Assembly: GCA_018806915.1 (NCBI GenBank)
Contig: JAGKQI010000100.1
Location: 1,674,001-1,738,000, forward strand
DNA: 64,000 nucleotides
From: Phytophthora colocasiae
Taxonomy: Eukaryota; Oomycota; Peronosporomycetes; Peronosporales; Peronosporaceae
Direction of reading: 5' to 3'
Numbering within the stretch: position 1 is the first letter of the stretch; every line of letters starts with the position of its first letter. Below the pieces are notes generated by a model. The model worked only from the letters and a program-made list of their open reading frames with translations. It had not been told where the DNA came from and searched no databases. Position numbers and translations under genes: made by a program. Shown piece by piece: positions 10,980-22,806 of this stretch.

Positions 10980-12037
10980 TTAACGTCTCTTTGCTGACGT
11001 TTCTAACACTTTGAGGTGTCGCTCAAGGTTTGAATATCCTTTTCTAGTAACATACTCCTGCACTAACGTCCTCACGTCTTTGTACAGGGTAGCTAGAGGC
11101 TCCCACGAGTCTTCTATCGCTTCCAATTCGTGCCACCCGACTCGAATATCATAGCAACGGCTCATTGTGTTCCAGCGATGGTGCATCAGCTCGCGCACTC
11201 GCAACATGATTTCCTGGGAAGTGGTGTGCTCTAGGAGCTCTTCCGATACCTCCAGGTCTTTGTCGGCAAAGAACTTCAACCGAGAGGCATGTACATCCGC
11301 TTCTGCGCCAGTCACGAGGTGTTTCACCTTGAAGACGTTGTACGGTTGTGCCTCTGTGACAACGTATGATTCAATCCAGGTGACTAGCAATTTGTTCTGT
11401 CTTTTATTATCCACCATTTGATCGCAGTACTTAGTCACCCACGCTGAAATTTACCATGTTGTCTCCTCGCTCTTTTTTTCTTGTTTAACAGAGTCTGCTT
11501 GAGTCTGGCGTCCGCCACAGATTTGTGCATTTCTTGTATACTACCACGTAGTTGGGCAAGGTTCTACTCGATCTCGTGTACACTCGGAGTCATCTCAGGT
11601 CCCAAGTATATAGCCTGAAGCGGCGATGGTGGCTCTAACCCAGTGAACAGCTCACCCGGTGTCTTTCCTGCCAATGAAGGAACAGCCGTGTGATTTAGGC
11701 TGGCTTGGACAATAGGAATTAACCGCGGCCAGTCTCTGTGGTTGAGTGTGTAATCCAGTAAAAGTACTCGTAAGACGTGCAGGATATCTCGGTCCACTGA
11801 CCCGTTAATCCATGGGCTGTTGGTGGGGCTACGGGTAGTCACTCTGCGTACACTTAATGTGGCTGGAAATCGAGCCCACCGTGATACCATATCTGCCCAG
11901 ACATTCTCTTCTCCTGCTATGTGGTGAATCTCGTAGCGGAATTCACCGAGTCTGAGCGCCCACGGTTCGTAAGCCAGGAAAAGAAGACTACAGACAAATG
12001 TGTGACAAGCTGTCACATCTTCTACTGAGGCCGACAA
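10980..12037 (-). pseudogene. Gypsy remnant B: RNase H end, integrase end and chromodomain, leftward
   Basis: Reading leftward, 12037-11564 gives the RNase H end (ALRLGEFRYEIHHIAGEENV, ADMVSRWA). This is joined directly to late integrase sequence (LNHTAVPSLAGKTPGELFTG), so the integrase core is deleted. Then 11438-10980 gives the integrase C-terminal part (YNVFKVKHLVTGAEADVHASRL) and a chromodomain-like end (EAIEDSWEPLATLYKDV). It resembles Gypsy-A in sequence and order but has opposite orientation. Confidence 0.75.
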
Positions 12038-12690
12038 GATTTCGCTATTACTGCGAGCACAGGAACTTGATTCATCTTTTCGCTCCTGACAAGACTGTTA
12101 AAAAACATATCCGAGGGAAGCTTTTGAGGCAGCACTGGACATGCCCATCTGTTGAATGGATTCTTGAATACCCAGCCAAGTAGCATCTGACCTTGACACC
12201 AAAGTGTTCACTCCAACACGGGTACCACAAGAATGCTTTGATGCTGCACTACACTCCCAACTCACGATAGACACTTGTTTCAAGAAGTTGCTCTACAAAC
12301 ATTTCTTGATTTGGATAGATGATCTTTTGCTCTACGCTGCGACTGTGGATACCTACTTGGGGAAACTGGAAGAACTTTTTTCGCTCATGAACGATTTTGG
12401 CCTGAAGCTAAGTGCTGCAAAGTCGAGTCTGCTTCAGCGCTCGGTAAAATGGTGTGGGAAGATAATTAATGGGGCAGAAGCTAAACACGATCCGGACCGG
12501 ATTAAAATTTTGAGGGAGATGCCACTGCCAACAACCCTCTCTGTTCATGGATACATCGGACGTTGGCTGGTCTGTCATCGTGACCGATATTCCGGATTGG
12601 AAAGAAGGTGAAGCCATTGCGGACCAACAACAACGACTACTCCAATGTCTGAGTGGTACAAACCAGCACTTTAAATGTCTAGCAGGCCTC
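11990..12690 (+). pseudogene. Gypsy remnant C: RNase H and reverse transcriptase pieces, rightward, out of order
   Basis: At 11998-12130 the + strand reads an RNase H segment (RFRYYCEHRNLIHLF). From 12204 it reads RT palm: VPQECFDAALHSQ, the polymerase box WIDDLLLYAATVDTYL (about 12310-12355), KWCGKIINGAEAKHDPDRI and MPLPTT. The start of RNase H (DTSDVGWSVIVTD) follows at about 12550. RNase H thus appears both before and after RT, which a single intact element cannot give. The piece abuts remnant B, which reads the other way. Confidence 0.75.
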
Positions 12691-12992
12691 ACTGGTCCAG
12701 ACGTTGTATGCAACAGGATGTGTATATGCACTGATCGATCAGCAGCAAGCTCATGCTTGCCAACTATCTGACAGGTAGTTGCACACATGAGCTTGGTAGT
12801 TCGACTACCCAACTCGTGAAGCTCCTTCAGCTTGTTCTAAGCGTCAGTGGACTAATAGCCAATGAGAACCTTTATTTATTTAACAGACGGACGCAATGCT
12901 CTGGGCTAATTTTAGCTTTTCTGACTGTAAAACACCCACTAATTTTAGGTCAAGCACTGGTTGTAGAGACTCTTTTGGTAAGTATCACACAC

Positions 12993-13381
12993 CGTCATGG
13001 GCCGTCCGCGTATTAACGCCAGGGAAGCGCAAAAAGTACCTGCGTACTGCCGTCACTTACAAACACAAGTTGGATGTGCTTGTTTTCATGGATAGAGGCT
13101 ACAGCCTTAATGCTACGATCGCTCACTTAGTGTGATGTCCTGCAGTGATGCAAGAGCAAAGAAAAAGCAAATACACAAGCGGGAAAAGTAACGCGTCGCC
13201 ATTCAACGTGCCCGCGAGAGTGGGGGAGGGCTACACCAATACTGAGACGTTCAGGCGACGCTACAGTCCTTCCTATCGCTGCGGTATTGTGCAGGAGCTA
13301 GATCTAGCAAGCGGAGACGTTGACCCGGACGATGACATTGGCTTTGGAGACGAGCGAGACAGGCACAAAGTAAACTACTGA
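12993..13381 (+). pseudogene. Possible N-terminal fragment of a DNA transposase (helix-turn-helix type)
   Basis: Starting MGRPRINARE at 12997 and switching frame to KRKKYLRTAVTYKHKLDVLVFMDRG, the sequence resembles the start of a DNA-binding helix-turn-helix transposase (MGRPR start, TYKHKLDVL helix). It ends at a stop at 13135. A further open stretch (13145-13381) has no recognisable domain. No catalytic domain or terminal repeats were found, so the call is tentative. Confidence 0.3.
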
Positions 13382-14009
13382 TGATGCTTAATAAAATGCT
13401 GTGTGTAACTTCGTAAAACAACGATTTGCAGGCACATGTCGATGCAAATGATTTGCATAAAGGTTTGATGCGTGACCCTTAGGACTACTATCATACGGTA
13501 TTCGCAGTAGGCTTGTCACCACGTTCTATATTGCGGTACTTTGTACTCTCAGCTAGTTAAAGTCTAGTCATTTACTTGCTGTAAGGAAAAGGAAATTGAA
13601 GTTGATTAACTGGTTATTCCTAGTTGCTACTACCTTGGCTTGACTATTTGATTGTGATTGTGAATTGTTTGAATGGGATATTGAATGCTAATCATTTCTT
13701 ATCATCTGAAAAGTAAGTCCCGGAGGGACTCGAACGCCTGCCAAGTGCGTAGCTTTGTGGTGCGTTGACCTTACTTGCTGTAATACCATGCCCAGCGCAA
13801 TTTACTCCGCCCTATCTTAGTTCTTAGTGCTTAATAGCATTCTGCCGCATTAGACGCTGTTCCGAATATATTTACTTGAAAGCAGGCATTAATCTGGAGT
13901 CTTGTCAGCAACCTACTGTATTGGCACAATTCAATTCCACAAACCAACTACAGCAGTAGTACTGAATACTAGTATATGCGAAGTACATGTATGCGGTCGA
14001 TGTACTGTA
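13382..14009. other. About 630 bp without a recognisable gene
   Basis: AT-rich. The only item noted is a tRNA-like T-arm/B-box, GTTCGAGTCC, on the - strand at about 13729-13738, without a complete cloverleaf. Nothing else was seen. Confidence 0.55.
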
Positions 14010-16528
14010 TAGAGGTGTCAACATTTGGACAACGTATAGAACGTAACGTCAACGTTCAAAATTGGTACGTTATGTTGTCACAACCGGCCCTGAACATGCA
14101 CCTAAACATATATTTGCTTTTTGTATGGAGAGTTGCTACGACTGCGTGAGGCACTTGTTCTCGGCGATAAACACCAAATCTCGAACCATGAACGGCGACA
14201 GCATGCTTCTCTTCGCAGTTACTACGTTTCCACTTGTTGAAAAAGCCTGCTCGGACGGAACGGAAGTTGCAACGCAGCCTAGCCATTTTCGCGCCAAGGG
14301 AGCAATTATGGGGAACATGGGCGCATTGTACTTCCACCACTTCAGTGGATCGGACGACGACGAAGCCTTCGTAGCATGCTTCCAGTACAAAGCCAACTCC
14401 GACTCGCATGCAATAGTTATGTCCGCGTAGCTCGATGTTTCGTCTTCTTCATCTGATGCAGATTCACCTATTCCAATCGAACGAAGCATTCGAGCATCTC
14501 TCTGCTTAGGTGGGGGCGACAAGATCACAGAGTCACGTGGCTGCTGCTCTGTTGTGGCTGGATGTTCAAGAGCCCGAGCAACATTGATCATAGCACGAAG
14601 AAACTGTTCTCGTGCCTCTTGTTGCTCTTGGGAAGTCAAATGACCCATCTTTGAGAAAGTAGGATGAAACCACGATGTCCACATCATACCATCATTAAGT
14701 TTCCCCACTCGCTTTCTAAAAAGCTTCAGAAACGTACTTTGCACCAGCTCCATGCTTGACCGCACAACCCTTGCAGCTGCTCGATCACAAACTCCAACTT
14801 TACCGTCGAACATGTTTGGTTTCTCCAGCCCGTTGCGCACCAGTCACAGGAATGGGTACGCCAACGCTAAAGTAGGATAGCTATCACCGCTGAGTTTCTT
14901 GTCGCCAACGCGAATGGGGCAAGGAGATCCATTAAGCAGTCGATAGTTAACCAGTCTGTTGGTTTTGGGCAGGTTAGCCGTAAACGTGGAAACTCCTTCT
15001 TGCCATCAGATGTAGCTAAATACTCGAAAAATTTCTCGAATGCACTTTTAAGCTGGATCAGACGGACGAGCATATCCAAGGTACTGCTCCATCGAGTAGG
15101 ACAATCAACAATAGTTGTAAGAGGTACTGGTAAGAGCAAGTCATGTTTCTGAATCTCCTCCAATCGATTCGCTCCCGCTTGAGACTTGTGGAAGTATACT
15201 GCCAGCGCGCGAAATCTTCCGACAATTTTTCTGGCTTGTGTTACCGCATGGTACTCCTTACTAGTGAGCTCGTCGTTCGTTAGCTGATCCACCTCCTCGA
15301 TTGCACTCTCACGTAAGGCATCCACAGCAGCAGCTTCTACCAGCTCCTCCTCGGTAAGAAGCCGAGGCGAGGAAACCGTAGTGTGATCACCAGTAGCGAG
15401 CATACTTAATTCGATATCGTCGCCTTTTTTTATTAGCGCGCCAGCGACCACAAGATGTAAGGCATGCGCAATGCAGTGAATGTGATAGACTCCAAGTATG
15501 TTCCCAGCCAAAACTGCATTTGCAGCACCATCTCGGAGAAGGACAGCGCAATTTCCTTTGCGCAATCCCCATCGAGAAATAACAGCGTCTACACGAGTTG
15601 CAATTACTTCATCTGTATGGGATCCAGGTAAATGTTCAACCTCAAGCGTCCAGTTCGCCATATCAAAATATTCATCCAAATAGTGAATCGTTGCTGCCAT
15701 GAAGCTGCGTTGACGCCGATCAGTCCAAATATCCGTCGTCATGCAGAAGTCTACGCAATCATCTTTCAGAATATGTTGCAACTTGGATCGTAGGTCTGTA
15801 GCCAGACAAGATATGTTGTTTCTCAATTCCGTTCGCCCCGAAACATGTAACTCGATGCCACCGAAATCAGCAGCCACTAATTGCATGTAGTTACGAAACA
15901 CTTCGTCATCGACCAGTGACATCGGTCTTTGGGATTGAGCAATCCATATTGCAAGCTTCCTATCAGCGTGGCTTTGCTGTTCATCGCTTAGCTCCTTCAG
16001 CGTCTTCTTCTGCGGTTCGCTTGAGTCAGACCCCGTGCAATTTCTTTTGTTAGTGCCGGCCTTCTTGCGTTTTGGTTGATTGAGCTTTAAGTACTCGTCG
16101 AGCTGTTTTTGGTGATACCTCTCCACGTGATGAATCACAGCGTTTGTTTGCCCAACCGAGTATGACAGCGTACAGCAACACTAAGCAAAGTGCAGACTTA
16201 GCGTGACGAGAGAATAAGGCTTCTTCATCCAAGTGAGAGTTCTCCGGGGCTGCCATCAAGCGGACAATGTGCCAAATTTCAGGACGATGAGGCTTCTTCA
16301 TGGCAAAGAGGGTGGTTCTCGAGACTGCGTCATTATGAAGGGATCTCAAAGACTCGGGTCGCGGTCTTCACGCGCCATTGTTTCTTCAGTAGTGAAAGGC
16401 TCCCATAGTTTTTAGCGGTACGTTGAAGATCGGTTTACAGCATGTTTGCTCAACAAAATCAGTCAACAGATACCGCGGGGTACAAGGTACGTTTAAAACC
16501 TTTCTAAAGCTAAATGTTGACACCTCTA
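14010..16528 (-). mobile_element. hAT transposon with perfect 8-bp target duplication
   Basis: Terminal inverted repeats start TAGAGGTGTCAACATTT at 14010 and at 16528 (reverse complement), about 17 bp. The 8-bp duplication GTACTGTA lies at 14002-14009 and 16529-16536. Eight-bp duplications and TAGxG ends are typical of hAT. The 2,519-bp element contains one leftward transposase gene filling almost all of it. Confidence 0.92.
14136..16349 (-). pseudogene. hAT transposase
   Basis: The leftward reading begins around 16349 with a probable BED-type DNA-binding region (the His pair HHVERYH is clear). From 16138 a 423-aa frame holds the catalytic first half: FCMTTDIWTDRRQRSF, HLPGSHTDEVI, HIHCIAHALHLVV. 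A one-base shift near 14870 and a TGA near 14840 lead into the last frame (14840-14136) with LKWWKYNAPMFPIIAPLARK and SVPSEQAFSTSGNVVTAKR. The latter is the hAT dimerisation region with its conserved Glu. Two to three lesions and perfect target duplications suggest a fairly recent insertion that no longer makes full-length protein. Confidence 0.9.
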
Positions 16529-16628
16529 GTACTGTACGTGTACAGACCGCCTCAGCTTTCTGGGAACATGACAAAGCATGTATGAACGTTTACAGTATTT
16601 GTAGAAGATGTAATTTGTGTGACAATAC

Positions 16629-17680
16629 GTGGAACTGGTAATCAGCTGTAGAAATGTTCACAAAAGAGGTAGTATATTTAGCAAAACGTGCCAAAGTGCG
16701 TATGAACAACCCCAAGATCTTACCCAGGCCCTCAGCGAGTCAAGAAGAAGCCACTTTCAAACAATCTCACTATCTTCTATCGCTCGAAAGAATGGTGGGT
16801 CTTACTGCGAAGCAACTTGCAGAAGTAACGCTCTGTGCTGGTGATACAATCGACTTCTACTGAGTGGGCTTTGTGATGGAAAATCGATGGCTCCGAACAT
16901 CAAAGGTGCTCACTGTGGATGCATCTAACGCAAGGTCACCTATCAAACTAGCAAGTGCCGATTCTAGCTATCCGTCTATGTGGATTAAACGCAAAATGGA
17001 CGCAAGAGGCGTGTTAATTAGCACGGCAAAGTGGTGTACACTCAAGACGTTCACAATGGTCGACGGGAACATTGAAGAGCCTACCGATGCACAGAACTTG
17101 TGTCGTAATTTGGCATCGATTGTCGATGATGGGATGGCAACGCGCAGTGGGGGTTTAGCATCTACATAAGCCGACACTTATCCAGGCGACGCGTCATTAG
17201 ATGAAGATCGCTTAATTCTTTTGCAGAAGAAGGTGTCGTCAAAGACCCTACATCTCCCGCTCTGCGGAGGCCTAAGCGATGGAGATGTTGTGGTTACGCG
17301 AACTACGCGTCTTGACCTAACAAGAGCAATTCCAGATAATAAACGTTTCAGGAGGCAAGGATGTGGTTCAATACATACAATGCCGCACAGAGAGAGCTGC
17401 ACCTGTATCTTTATGAATCAGTACAAACTTCCGTGTCGTTTTTTGATCGCCACGCTTCACAGTCGAAGGCATCTCGATAAGGTGTTTGACTACTTATACT
17501 CCATCGCAAACTACGCAGCAGCATCCGCGGATGAAGCAATTCAATTGCCGCTGGATCAGGATCTAACAAAGGATGACGTTGCCACCGGTGCTTGAGAGGA
17601 AGTGAGGTCAACCAAAACCGAAGCGCATTAGGAGTTGTGGTGAAGATGGAAACGACGGGTCTGTATATCGGTGAAGTGGT
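16629..17680 (+). pseudogene. MULE-type transposase, 3' remnant with SWIM finger
   Basis: Open stretches at 16654-16860, 16864-17169 and 17221-17595 lie in nearby frames separated by stops. The last has GSIHTMPHRESCTCIFMNQYK, then LPCRFLIATLHSRRHLDKVFDY. That is a SWIM zinc finger whose last ligand His appears changed to Phe. A basic tail, GQPKPKRIR, follows near 17610-17640 after a frame shift. The catalytic N-terminal half is missing. It lies between the hAT and piggyBac elements and may have been cut by older rearrangements. Confidence 0.6.
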
Positions 17681-18084
17681 CACAACAAGCAAACCTGCAA
17701 GCAACGCAAACTAATTTAGTCAGTTTATGTATGCAGTATGTATGCAGATAGCATTAACTTCGATATGGGCTATTAACCCTTCTGCGGTGCAGGGGCGCAT
17801 AATGCGCTCTTTGGGTATGTTTTTCATTTAGGTACGAAAACAGACTGCTTGAAGGGCGCATAAAGGCCCTTTTAGAAAAAAACGTACTTTAAAGAACTTC
17901 CAGAATTTCTACCAATAACTGCACCTTGTTTTCTTACGGCTAGGGTATTTTATAAACTATGACCTTTTTTTTCGATGCGCAGCATAATCTTCCTGTGTGG
18001 CGTCTCTCTGCCGTCCATTTGAGATCCCCCCGCCAATAGAAAGGTAAGATATTTACATAGATATATTATCAACATATTGGACTA

Positions 18085-18435
18085 ATGCGAACTACGTTCT
18101 CAGACGCAGAAGACAAGCTACTAGTGCAGATTGCTGCCCAATTCGAAGACGAAGGCCTGCGGGTTACATGGGCATATGTAGCCCGGCAGATGCATGGGAC
18201 GCGGACGTCTAAGGAGCTCCGGCTTCGGATGGAAAGCCTAAAGCGAACCTACGGCAAGGTAGTAAGGGCCTTCCCGCGATGCTTCTTCGGAGAACAACAC
18301 ACACGTCGGCGCTCCCGTCGTGTAGCCCCTTCCCGGTCGTTACTTGCAAGTGGCACAAGGACTCTTTCACGAAAGGCAGCTACAGCTGCCACAAGCATCG
18401 TTGCCACAGCAACTGCCGCCGTCCAAGGTCAGTAA
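18085..18435 (+). CDS. SANT/Myb-like first exon of the DOT1-side gene
   Basis: The 116-aa reading begins MRTTFSDAEDKLLVQIAAQF and continues RVTWAYVARQMHGTRTSKEL, a SANT/Myb-like helix pattern with spaced Trp and acidic residues (residues about 5-55), then a basic Arg/Ser region. A splice donor AAG|GTCAGT at 18428 and an acceptor CTATAG at 18490 fit a short oomycete intron. From 18418 onward the sequence is a near-perfect inverted copy of 24610 leftward, while this exon is not, so the gene looks chimeric. SANT domains bind DNA or histone tails. It could target the element or its methyltransferase to chromatin (inference). Confidence 0.6.
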   Translation: MRTTFSDAEDKLLVQIAAQFEDEGLRVTWAYVARQMHGTRTSKELRLRMESLKRTYGKVVRAFPRCFFGEQHTRRRSRRVAPSRSLLASGTRTLSRKAATAATSIVATATAAVQGQ

Positions 18436-19450
18436 GAATGGTGTGATTCGGTGCTACGTGTACTTGACGTTGTTCGTGTATGTGCTATAGGTGACGAGCT
18501 ACGAGAAGCAGTGGCAGAGCGTGGTGGCGGCGCAGTACAGCAGTGTCGCGGTGCAGCGCAAGACACCGGTGCAGCCGTTGACACCAACGTCCAAGGTGCG
18601 TGATGAATGTGTACTGGACGACGGTGCACTAGTTGCTAATGTTGTGTGCATGCGTAAGGTGCAGGTGGTGAGCATCGAGCAGCAGGCGGACTACATCTCA
18701 TCGATGCTGTGCAAGGTGTGTGAGGTCTTTATGGAGGTGGTGCTTCTGATGGCTGATGCTGCTATGTGTTTTGTAGGACTTGGACATCGGGACGATGCTG
18801 GCACATCGTACGCTGGTACTGTCGGTAGAGGTGAGAAAGAACTACATGGACTGTGTGGGTGCTGTGGTTGTTGACGTTATTTGCGTACTGTGTATGTAGC
18901 TCACGAGCATCGTGTAGGAGTTGTTGTTAGTGACGCCGCTGGCCGAGGTGGGGGAAGCCGTGTTGTGAGATGGACACAAGATGCTGACGTTGTGCTATGT
19001 GATATGCAGTTTCCAATTGCCGTGGATCAGCAGCAGTGGATGATGAGGGTGGCGTTACTGGCCCAGGTGAGCGGAATTATATTGTAGAGGTGCTGTGTTA
19101 GTGACATCGTTATGCTTGCTGTGTAGTTACCAAACGTCGCGTGTGCGTGAGTTCTGCTAGTGGTGTACGTGCGTCGAGACGTAGGCGTGCAGCTGCTGAA
19201 CGTCCGATTGGTGGACAATCTGCTCGTGGTCGTGCACTTCGAAGTGCTAGTAATGAACTTGCTTCGGGTGCTTTGGCTGGCACAAGTGACGGTCGTGCTT
19301 CGGCCATTGGACGTGCTGCTGGTGATGACTTTGTTTCGAGTGGCCAAGTTGGCAGCGATGAACTTGCTCGTGGTGGACGTGCGCTTCGAGGTGAACGTCC
19401 AGCTGGTGATGAACTTGCTTCGAGTGGTATTGCTGGCACTAGTGGTAGAC
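18418..19450 (+). repeat. Left arm of a ~1-kb inverted duplication
   Basis: It matches 24610-23577 read in reverse with few differences by eye (about 99% identical). It holds the same exon series: VTSYEKQWQSVVAAQYSSVAV (18491-18594), VVSIEQQADYISSMLCK (about 18667-18717), DLDIGTMLAHRTLVLSVE (about 18778-18831), and the Gly/Ser-rich exon from 19141. Introns with GT...TAG borders are kept. Confidence 0.9.
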
Positions 19451-20217
19451 GGGCTGGTCACAGCCCTCACGTATTAAATTCATCCAGTGATTCTGACGTA
19501 TCCGGTAAGAATGTACATTTCCTTGTATCACTTTCGTTTACGGCTGATTGAGTTTCATTGTAGATCAAGCGCCTGCTCCATTACCCCATAGCGATGCTGT
19601 GGTTGCAGTCGGACTTATTTTTAGGGACATCACTCGCGGGGGACGTGAGGCAGAAGGCTGGGAAGACACAGGATAATGCCGGTGAAGTTCTTTCTTGGGG
19701 AGTTGTTCGCCTAATTCGGGCGATGAGTCCTGTTACCAATAGGGACATTTTTCTGGATGTTGGGGCAGGTGTTGGCAACATCATCGCTCAAGTAGCGATA
19801 GCAACATCAGCCCAGGCATGCGTTGGCATAGAAGTTCGGAGTGATCTTTGTCAACTTGCAGAGCGTTGCCTCCATCGGTTTGTTGGAAGATTCCCGCACC
19901 TTGGCAAAGTGATGATCAAGAAAACAGACGTGCGGGATGTTTCATTTTCAAGCAACCCTGCTACACGTGATGCTACATTAGTATTCGCGAATATTTTTTT
20001 ATTTGAAGAAGACGCGAAGCTGGTGGTGGCCCGAGAGCTCGCAACTTTATCAAAGGCTCGCTTACTGGCGGCTACATCTCGATTCTGCCCAAGACATCGA
20101 AAGTCGTGCACAGAGCCGTTTTGTCTTCGCTGGAGTCTAGCAGATGAAATCCTTGTGAGATGTAGCTGGAAGGCTGATCGAGTTCCTGTGTATCTGTACA
20201 ACAGCAATACAAAGTAG
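19141..20217 (+). CDS. DOT1-like histone H3K79-type methyltransferase (broken by one frameshift)
   Basis: A Gly/Ser-rich exon (19141-19504) ends at a donor G|GTAAGA and an acceptor TTGTAG at 19563. Splicing gives SDQAPAPLPHSDAVVAVGL and IFRDITR. At the run of five G at 19638-19642 the frame must change to reach the methyltransferase body read in the frame of 19594: GDVRQKAGKTQDNAG, the SAM-binding loop FLDVGAGVGN (residues 53-62 of that frame), VGIEVRSDL, FANIFLFEED (DOT1 NNF-like region), then FCPRHRKSC and FCLRWSLADEI. The fold assignment is confident. The FCPRHR tail is, from memory, typical of expanded oomycete DOT1-like proteins. It may modify chromatin at or around the element (inference). 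The single frameshift could be an assembly error. Confidence 0.85.
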
Positions 20218-20286
20218 TATCACAGCCTTCCCAACAATAACTACTCTCAATTTGCACCAAACACATCGTACATTTAAGTGGAATTC

Positions 20287-20475
20287 AGGTAAACACATGC
20301 ACTAAAAGCATACTAAACTCAAGTTACACACAGGTAAACACATGCGCTAAAAGCATACTAAACTCAAGTTACATAACACATGCACTAGAAGCATACTAAA
20401 CTCAAGTTACATACAGGTAAACACATGCACTAGAAGCATACTAAATTCAAGTTACATACAGGTAAACACATGCAC
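20287..20475. repeat. 45-bp tandem repeat array between converging genes
   Basis: About four copies of a 45-bp unit built on AGGTAAACACATGCACTA and AGCATACTAAACTCAAGTTA, the third shorter. The array lies between the stop of the DOT1 gene (20217) and the end of the transposase gene (20494). It is repeat-rich 3' sequence; no protein is encoded. Confidence 0.85.
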
Positions 20476-20493
20476 TCAAACAAACAACTTCAC

Positions 20494-22806
20494 CTATATT
20501 TGAATTTGGCGTACTACAGGTGGCCTCGACTCGTTGTCACCTGCTGCTGCTTTCAACATGGCAAGCTTTGAGTGTCGCCTGACGTTGCCCTTGTCAGTAA
20601 ACAAATTTTGCTGAAGATAGAACTGATGGAATTTTTCCCAACATGTTGCAGTAGTGTTTGGGCACATCCACGGCTTGACAGGTACGTTGTGCAGTTCTAG
20701 GCACAAGCATACGTCATGGAAATAGCAGTAGGTCGTAACCTCGGTTGGGTATCTGCCCTCCCACCTGCATACTATGCAGCGTCGACGTTTCCTCTGCCTT
20801 TTGTCATAAATTTGCCTTGACGAAACTGACGTACACACCATCGTCGCACCTCTAACACGGTCAACGCTTGGTCGTGCCGGCGGCATGTTTACTGCTTCAA
20901 TTTCGTCCCTTGTAGCACATGCGCCAGTTTAAAGCATGCGCCCTTCACTTAGAGCGTTTTTCCACTGTCCATTCAGCAATTCCCCCACAAGCTCCATCAT
21001 AAACTTTCGATGGGGGTCTCGGATGGGCGGGGTGTCCGTTTTGACGAGACGTTGAGTGAGGTATGCGTTGGATCGCGCGACATCGATTAGTTCTAATGCC
21101 AGCTTTTTGTGCCAACGTCTATAGGAGTGTCCGTCAGAAATAGAGAAGCGTCCTCTAATTTGATCAAGTCTATCAACCCCTTGCATATTGGCGTTGTAGT
21201 GGGTGGCGACGTAAATTCCTTTCGTTCTTTGCCAATCACTCGAGCCACACTTGTAATGGCTGTCGAATCTGCATTGGAAATCATGTTGACTACATTGCCA
21301 TCACACCAGGATGACGCTAGCATACTGTGATCCCGAGCCACAGCCTGTCGGTAGTCTCCACGAGTGCAATCATCTTTGGGCAGTATTGAATGCGCAGGAA
21401 AGTGTTAGCTATTCGCACGAATTGTACCTCTCCCATAGAGACCTTTAAGCCGCAGTTCCTGCAGCAGCTGCACTGATGTATAGTAGTTGTCCATGTTCAC
21501 AATTCGGTTCGTCCCAAAGAGAGGTCGTGTAACTTCAAGCACATGCTGCCGGATTTTCGATACAGCTTCGAACTCCTCTCTCAAACTCTGGGCTTCCTCC
21601 AGCCCAACAACACCGTCTAAACGGTCCAAAATGTCACTTCGATTACAGTGAAGCTTGTAGTTCAGAGCTATCCACGTAGTAGAACAGCACACCATATAAA
21701 GTCGGAAGTGATACTTGCCCGTTGGCTTGGTGGGGTTGTACACGATCATGTGTCGGCCTTGGCGAGTTCTGCACGCGACACTAGCCTCGTCCAAAGCAAC
21801 ATTGCGTCCGACATTAACGTACTGCCCCCCCGGTGATCTTTAGTAGATTCAGAAGCGGCCTAATCCTTGCCGCAGCATCTTTCTCAAGAGTGGTTGGCGA
21901 AGCATTGAAGCTCAGGCAACGCCGAAGGAGCTTGAATCGATACAGTGACATGATAGAATCTAGAGCGGTTGTAGATCCTCCAAACACTAAGTCTTCGGCT
22001 TGTTGACCCCAATAGTTTGCGTACTCCCCCTTATCATTCACAGCCATGAAGAACAAAATTCCGAGGAAAGTCATCAACTCGTCCAGCGTGAACGGGTTGC
22101 CGATGCGAATATCCTTCAAAGTAGCGTAGTGATTCGTCTCGTGTAATGTCTGGCGCCAGAAAAATAGTGGTATGTACGCGAAAAAGCTTGAGCAGGCAGA
22201 GTGCTCGAAAAGGTGCTTGTACTCAGGGCGGATGTGGGTCTTGGTTGTACCGTCGGCATGCGCATACAGGTAGGAGGGAGATTCAACGTCTTCTCCGGGG
22301 ACAAATCGCATGTTTCTAATCGCCTCCACCTCTGATAGACTCGTGGGAAGAACGCTGCCAGGATCGAACGCTTCAATGGGGTCTTCCACTAGGTCGGAGG
22401 CTTCAGAGTCGATGTCAAGCTCCTCACCAGGATCAGGCTCCACGAGAACACGCCAGTTAGGAGTTTTCAACTGTGTAAGTGCAACGTAATTCTTGATACC
22501 ACGCTGTGCGACGCCAGCGTTGATGATCTCCAAGTTATTTTAAAATTGACTATCCAGCCATCGGATTTGAAAGAGAGTAGCGTTCTTCCCCTTCTTCACA
22601 GAACGGTAAATGCGGCCGACAATGTAGGATGTACCAATCGGTCTGTATGCCTTAGCCTTCATCCACGTTTCATTGTCAGGTGTGAACGCGACCAGTTTGT
22701 CAATGTAGACATCTTGGAGTAGGATAGGCGTGGATCGTGGTGTTGTTTTGGCCTCATTGGGTGGTCGAGATGTTGGGGTGTTCGCACGTGATGAATGATG
22801 GCGCAA
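20494..22806 (-). pseudogene. piggyBac transposase (DDE_Tnp_1_7 type)
   Basis: The leftward reading starts MRHHSSRANTPTSRPPNEAK at 22806. It meets a TAA at 22540-22542 and continues to 21814 with an acidic region and the long domain containing ETNHYATLKDIRIGNPFTLDELM. At a run of seven C (21825-21831) the frame shifts to LDEASVACRTRQGRHMIVYN (first catalytic Asp), then IVNMDNYYTSVQLLQEL (second) and a TAA at 21405. It continues to ASSWCDGNVVNMISNADS, shifts once more near 21215 to THYNANMQGVDRLDQIRGRF (third Asp region) and ends with a Cys-rich C-terminal domain (CIVCRWEGRYPTEV ... YCYFHDVCLCLEL, 20886-20494). All parts are present, with two stops and at least two frameshifts. Confidence 0.92.

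Noticed and set aside
13700..13790. A tRNA gene
   Set aside because: Only a T-arm-like and a partial acceptor pairing; no D-arm or anticodon stem could be drawn.
20287..20475. Direct repeats considered as a CRISPR-like array
   Set aside because: Units are contiguous 45-bp tandem copies without unique spacers, in a eukaryotic transposon.
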